From Candidatus Woesearchaeota archaeon (GTDB lineage: Archaea; Nanobdellota; Nanobdellia; Woesearchaeales; DSVV01): a DNA stretch of 14,794 nucleotides. Location of the stretch: positions 1-14,794 of the forward strand of contig JACQSP010000027.1 of assembly GCA_016205905.1 (NCBI GenBank), read 5' to 3'. Each line of letters starts with the position of its first letter. Within the stretch, counting starts at the first letter, position 1. The notes beneath the pieces are model-generated. The model saw only the letters and a program-made list of their open reading frames with translations, was not told where the DNA came from and ran no database searches. Shown here one piece after another: positions 13,438 through 14,794 of this stretch. Both the position numbers and the translations under genes were made by a program.

Positions 13438-14613
13438 ATGAAAAGCTCACTAAATTTAGGCAAAGTTCATGACATAGGAATATTTATTCATTATTCATGG
13501 TTGTTTATCTTTCTTATTGTTGCATGGTCACTTGCTACAGATATGTTTCCTTATTATTATCCTGAGTTAACTACAAAAACATATTGGATTATCGGAATAA
13601 TTTCTGCGTTATTGCTGTTTGTAAGCGTATTATTGCATGAGTTAAGCCATTCCATTGCTGCGAAATACTCTGGCATAAAAGTCAGTTCAATTACATTATT
13701 CTTTTTCGGCGGCGTTGCAACAATTGATGAAGAAGGAATATCGCCAATGAAAGAGATGATGATAGCGCTTGTTGGGCCATTATTCAGCATTGTGTTTGGT
13801 ATGATATTTTATTTGATTATGCTGCTTATGAAGACGAATGTTTTATTTCCTTCGGAAACTGCTTTGGTTTCAATTATTTCAGCCATTGCATTTTATCTTT
13901 CCAGAATAAACTTAATACTAGCTTTTTTTAATATGATCCCTGCCTATCCTCTCGACGGAGGCCGAGTGTTAAGAGCATTCTTATGGGGCTGGACAAATGA
14001 CATAAAAAAAGCAACAATGATTGCATCAAAAGGCGGCAAATGGTTTGGAATATTATTGATAGTGATTGGTGTATTAAACGTACTGTTTTTTAATTTTGGC
14101 GGTTTATGGTTTATTTTCCTAGGGTTTTTCTTGTACATGATTGCAGGCGCAGGATACCAGCAAGTTATTATAAAGCAAGAGTTAGAAATACCGATAAAAG
14201 ATTTCATCACAAAGAAATTTGAGAAGGTTTCTTTAAATGAAAGTATTGCTGAAATAATGAAAAAAGCAATAAACTCAAAAACACCACAAGACACATCAAC
14301 ACCAGAAAATGCATTAGCATTACAGAATGCATTTATTGTTATAGACAAGAACAAAGTGAAAGGAATTATTAAGATTAAAAAACTAAATGAATTATCTGAT
14401 GAAAAAAAGAAATCATTAAAGGCAAAAGATGTTGTTGAAGTTGTGCCTTTGTTGAACCAGTCAGCAAATGCTTATAATGCCTTCAATATTATGATGAGGA
14501 CACATAACAGCATTCTTCCAGTTGTGAATAACAAACAAGAAATAATAGGAATTGTTGAAGGTAATAAGATTATAAATTATTTGAACGTAAAATTAGGGAA
14601 AAGTTCAGAATGA
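13438..14613 (+). CDS. Site-2 protease family (M50) with C-terminal CBS domains
   Basis: An intramembrane zinc metalloprotease of the M50/S2P family, which cleaves membrane-spanning segments of substrates such as membrane-held regulators. The zinc site is HELSH (H67, E68, H71) in a membrane helix, and the third ligand is Asp173 in NMIPAYPLDGGRVLRA. About six hydrophobic segments fill residues 15-240. After these, two CBS-type domains (about residues 245-305 and 335-388, with KVSLNESIAEIMKKA, and SILPVVNNKQEIIGIVEG) form a cytoplasmic regulatory tail; CBS pairs commonly bind adenine nucleotides. Length and architecture match the archaeal S2P-CBS group, with all catalytic residues intact. The gene is alone; its substrate is not evident from the neighbourhood. 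Confidence 0.93.
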   Translation: MKSSLNLGKVHDIGIFIHYSWLFIFLIVAWSLATDMFPYYYPELTTKTYWIIGIISALLLFVSVLLHELSHSIAAKYSGIKVSSITLFFFGGVATIDEEGISPMKEMMIALVGPLFSIVFGMIFYLIMLLMKTNVLFPSETALVSIISAIAFYLSRINLILAFFNMIPAYPLDGGRVLRAFLWGWTNDIKKATMIASKGGKWFGILLIVIGVLNVLFFNFGGLWFIFLGFFLYMIAGAGYQQVIIKQELEIPIKDFITKKFEKVSLNESIAEIMKKAINSKTPQDTSTPENALALQNAFIVIDKNKVKGIIKIKKLNELSDEKKKSLKAKDVVEVVPLLNQSANAYNAFNIMMRTHNSILPVVNNKQEIIGIVEGNKIINYLNVKLGKSSE

Positions 14614-14641
14614 AATTAATGAAATGGGTATTAACATGAAA

Positions 14642-14785
14642 TATACTAAAAGGAATTAGTTTTCGAACAAACTAATTCCTTTTGTAAGTTGGAAAGCAAA
14701 GCTTTCTAACTTCTCAGGAATCTCTGATTCCCGAGATATACAAATGTCCTTAATTTTAGTTCGGAAGTTAAGGACATTTAGTATA
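14642..14785. repeat. Multi-hairpin, cloverleaf-like element
   Basis: Four consecutive hairpins follow the S2P gene: 14648-14662 with 14669-14683 (15 bp perfect, loop TCGAAC); 14686-14697 with 14701-14712 (12 bp with one G-T pair, loop AAA); 14713-14722 with 14726-14735 (CTC/GAG plus GGAATC/GATTCC, loop TCT); and 14742-14753 with 14768-14779 (12 bp perfect). An outer 9-bp pairing of 14642-14650 with 14777-14785 could close them into one multibranched structure, competing with the base of the first hairpin. It may be a palindromic dispersed repeat, a structured RNA, or a termination region for the S2P gene. Confidence 0.7.
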
Positions 14786-14794
14786 ATTAACTGA

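Noticed and set aside
13944..14354. 136-aa minus-strand open frame inside the S2P gene
   Set aside because: It is the antisense shadow of membrane helices and a CBS domain; the plus-strand gene is clearly real.
14642..14785. Cloverleaf-like fold as a tRNA
   Set aside because: It is too long, has no CCA-type acceptor, no T-loop or D-loop consensus, and stem lengths do not fit.

Overview
This AT-rich window looks like part of an archaeal chromosome, most plausibly a DPANN-type lineage such as a Woesearchaeota relative. Several genes have a TATA-like box about 26 nt before an ATG with little or no leader. The gene set also fits archaea: an HD-domain protein of the archaeal TIGR00295 type, a SpoIIM-family membrane protein, a site-2 protease with C-terminal CBS domains, an endonuclease V homologue, a small acidic zinc-binding protein and Lrp/AsnC-type regulation. 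The lineage is inferred from gene content and base composition; no rRNA or tRNA gene is present to fix it.

Layout. Positions 1-1480 hold two small genes of unknown function, divergent around a long intergenic region that carries a nested palindromic element (730-968). Positions 1699-3012 encode two membrane proteins (SpoIIM family, then a small basic-tailed protein). Positions 3188-10276 form the most distinctive block. On the minus strand, a tandem-duplicated Lrp/AsnC-type regulator overlaps by 4 nt (ATGA) the start of a 1345-residue protein. That protein carries a heptad-repeat N-terminus, seven phased 26-residue helical repeats and a large C-terminal region I do not recognise. Divergently, from a 136-bp gap, run an alpha/beta hydrolase and, 3 nt behind it, a small protein with weak ADP-ribosyltransferase-like features. 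Positions 10450-14613 return to more ordinary archaeal genes: HD hydrolase, endonuclease V homologue, an unknown protein, a zinc-binding protein and the S2P protease.

The four genes of the 3188-10276 block share one divergent promoter region and are tightly packed in pairs, so they may act as one regulated module: regulator, solenoid scaffold, hydrolase and possible ADP-ribosyltransferase. This is the best candidate here for an undescribed system, but its function cannot be read from the sequence alone.

The second theme is intergenic palindromes. Large nested or multi-hairpin structures lie at 23-77, 730-968, 11130-11215 and 14642-14785. They look like dispersed palindromic repeats or structured RNAs. 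A third point is that the endonuclease V homologue appears to have lost two of the three metal-binding acidic residues of the family.
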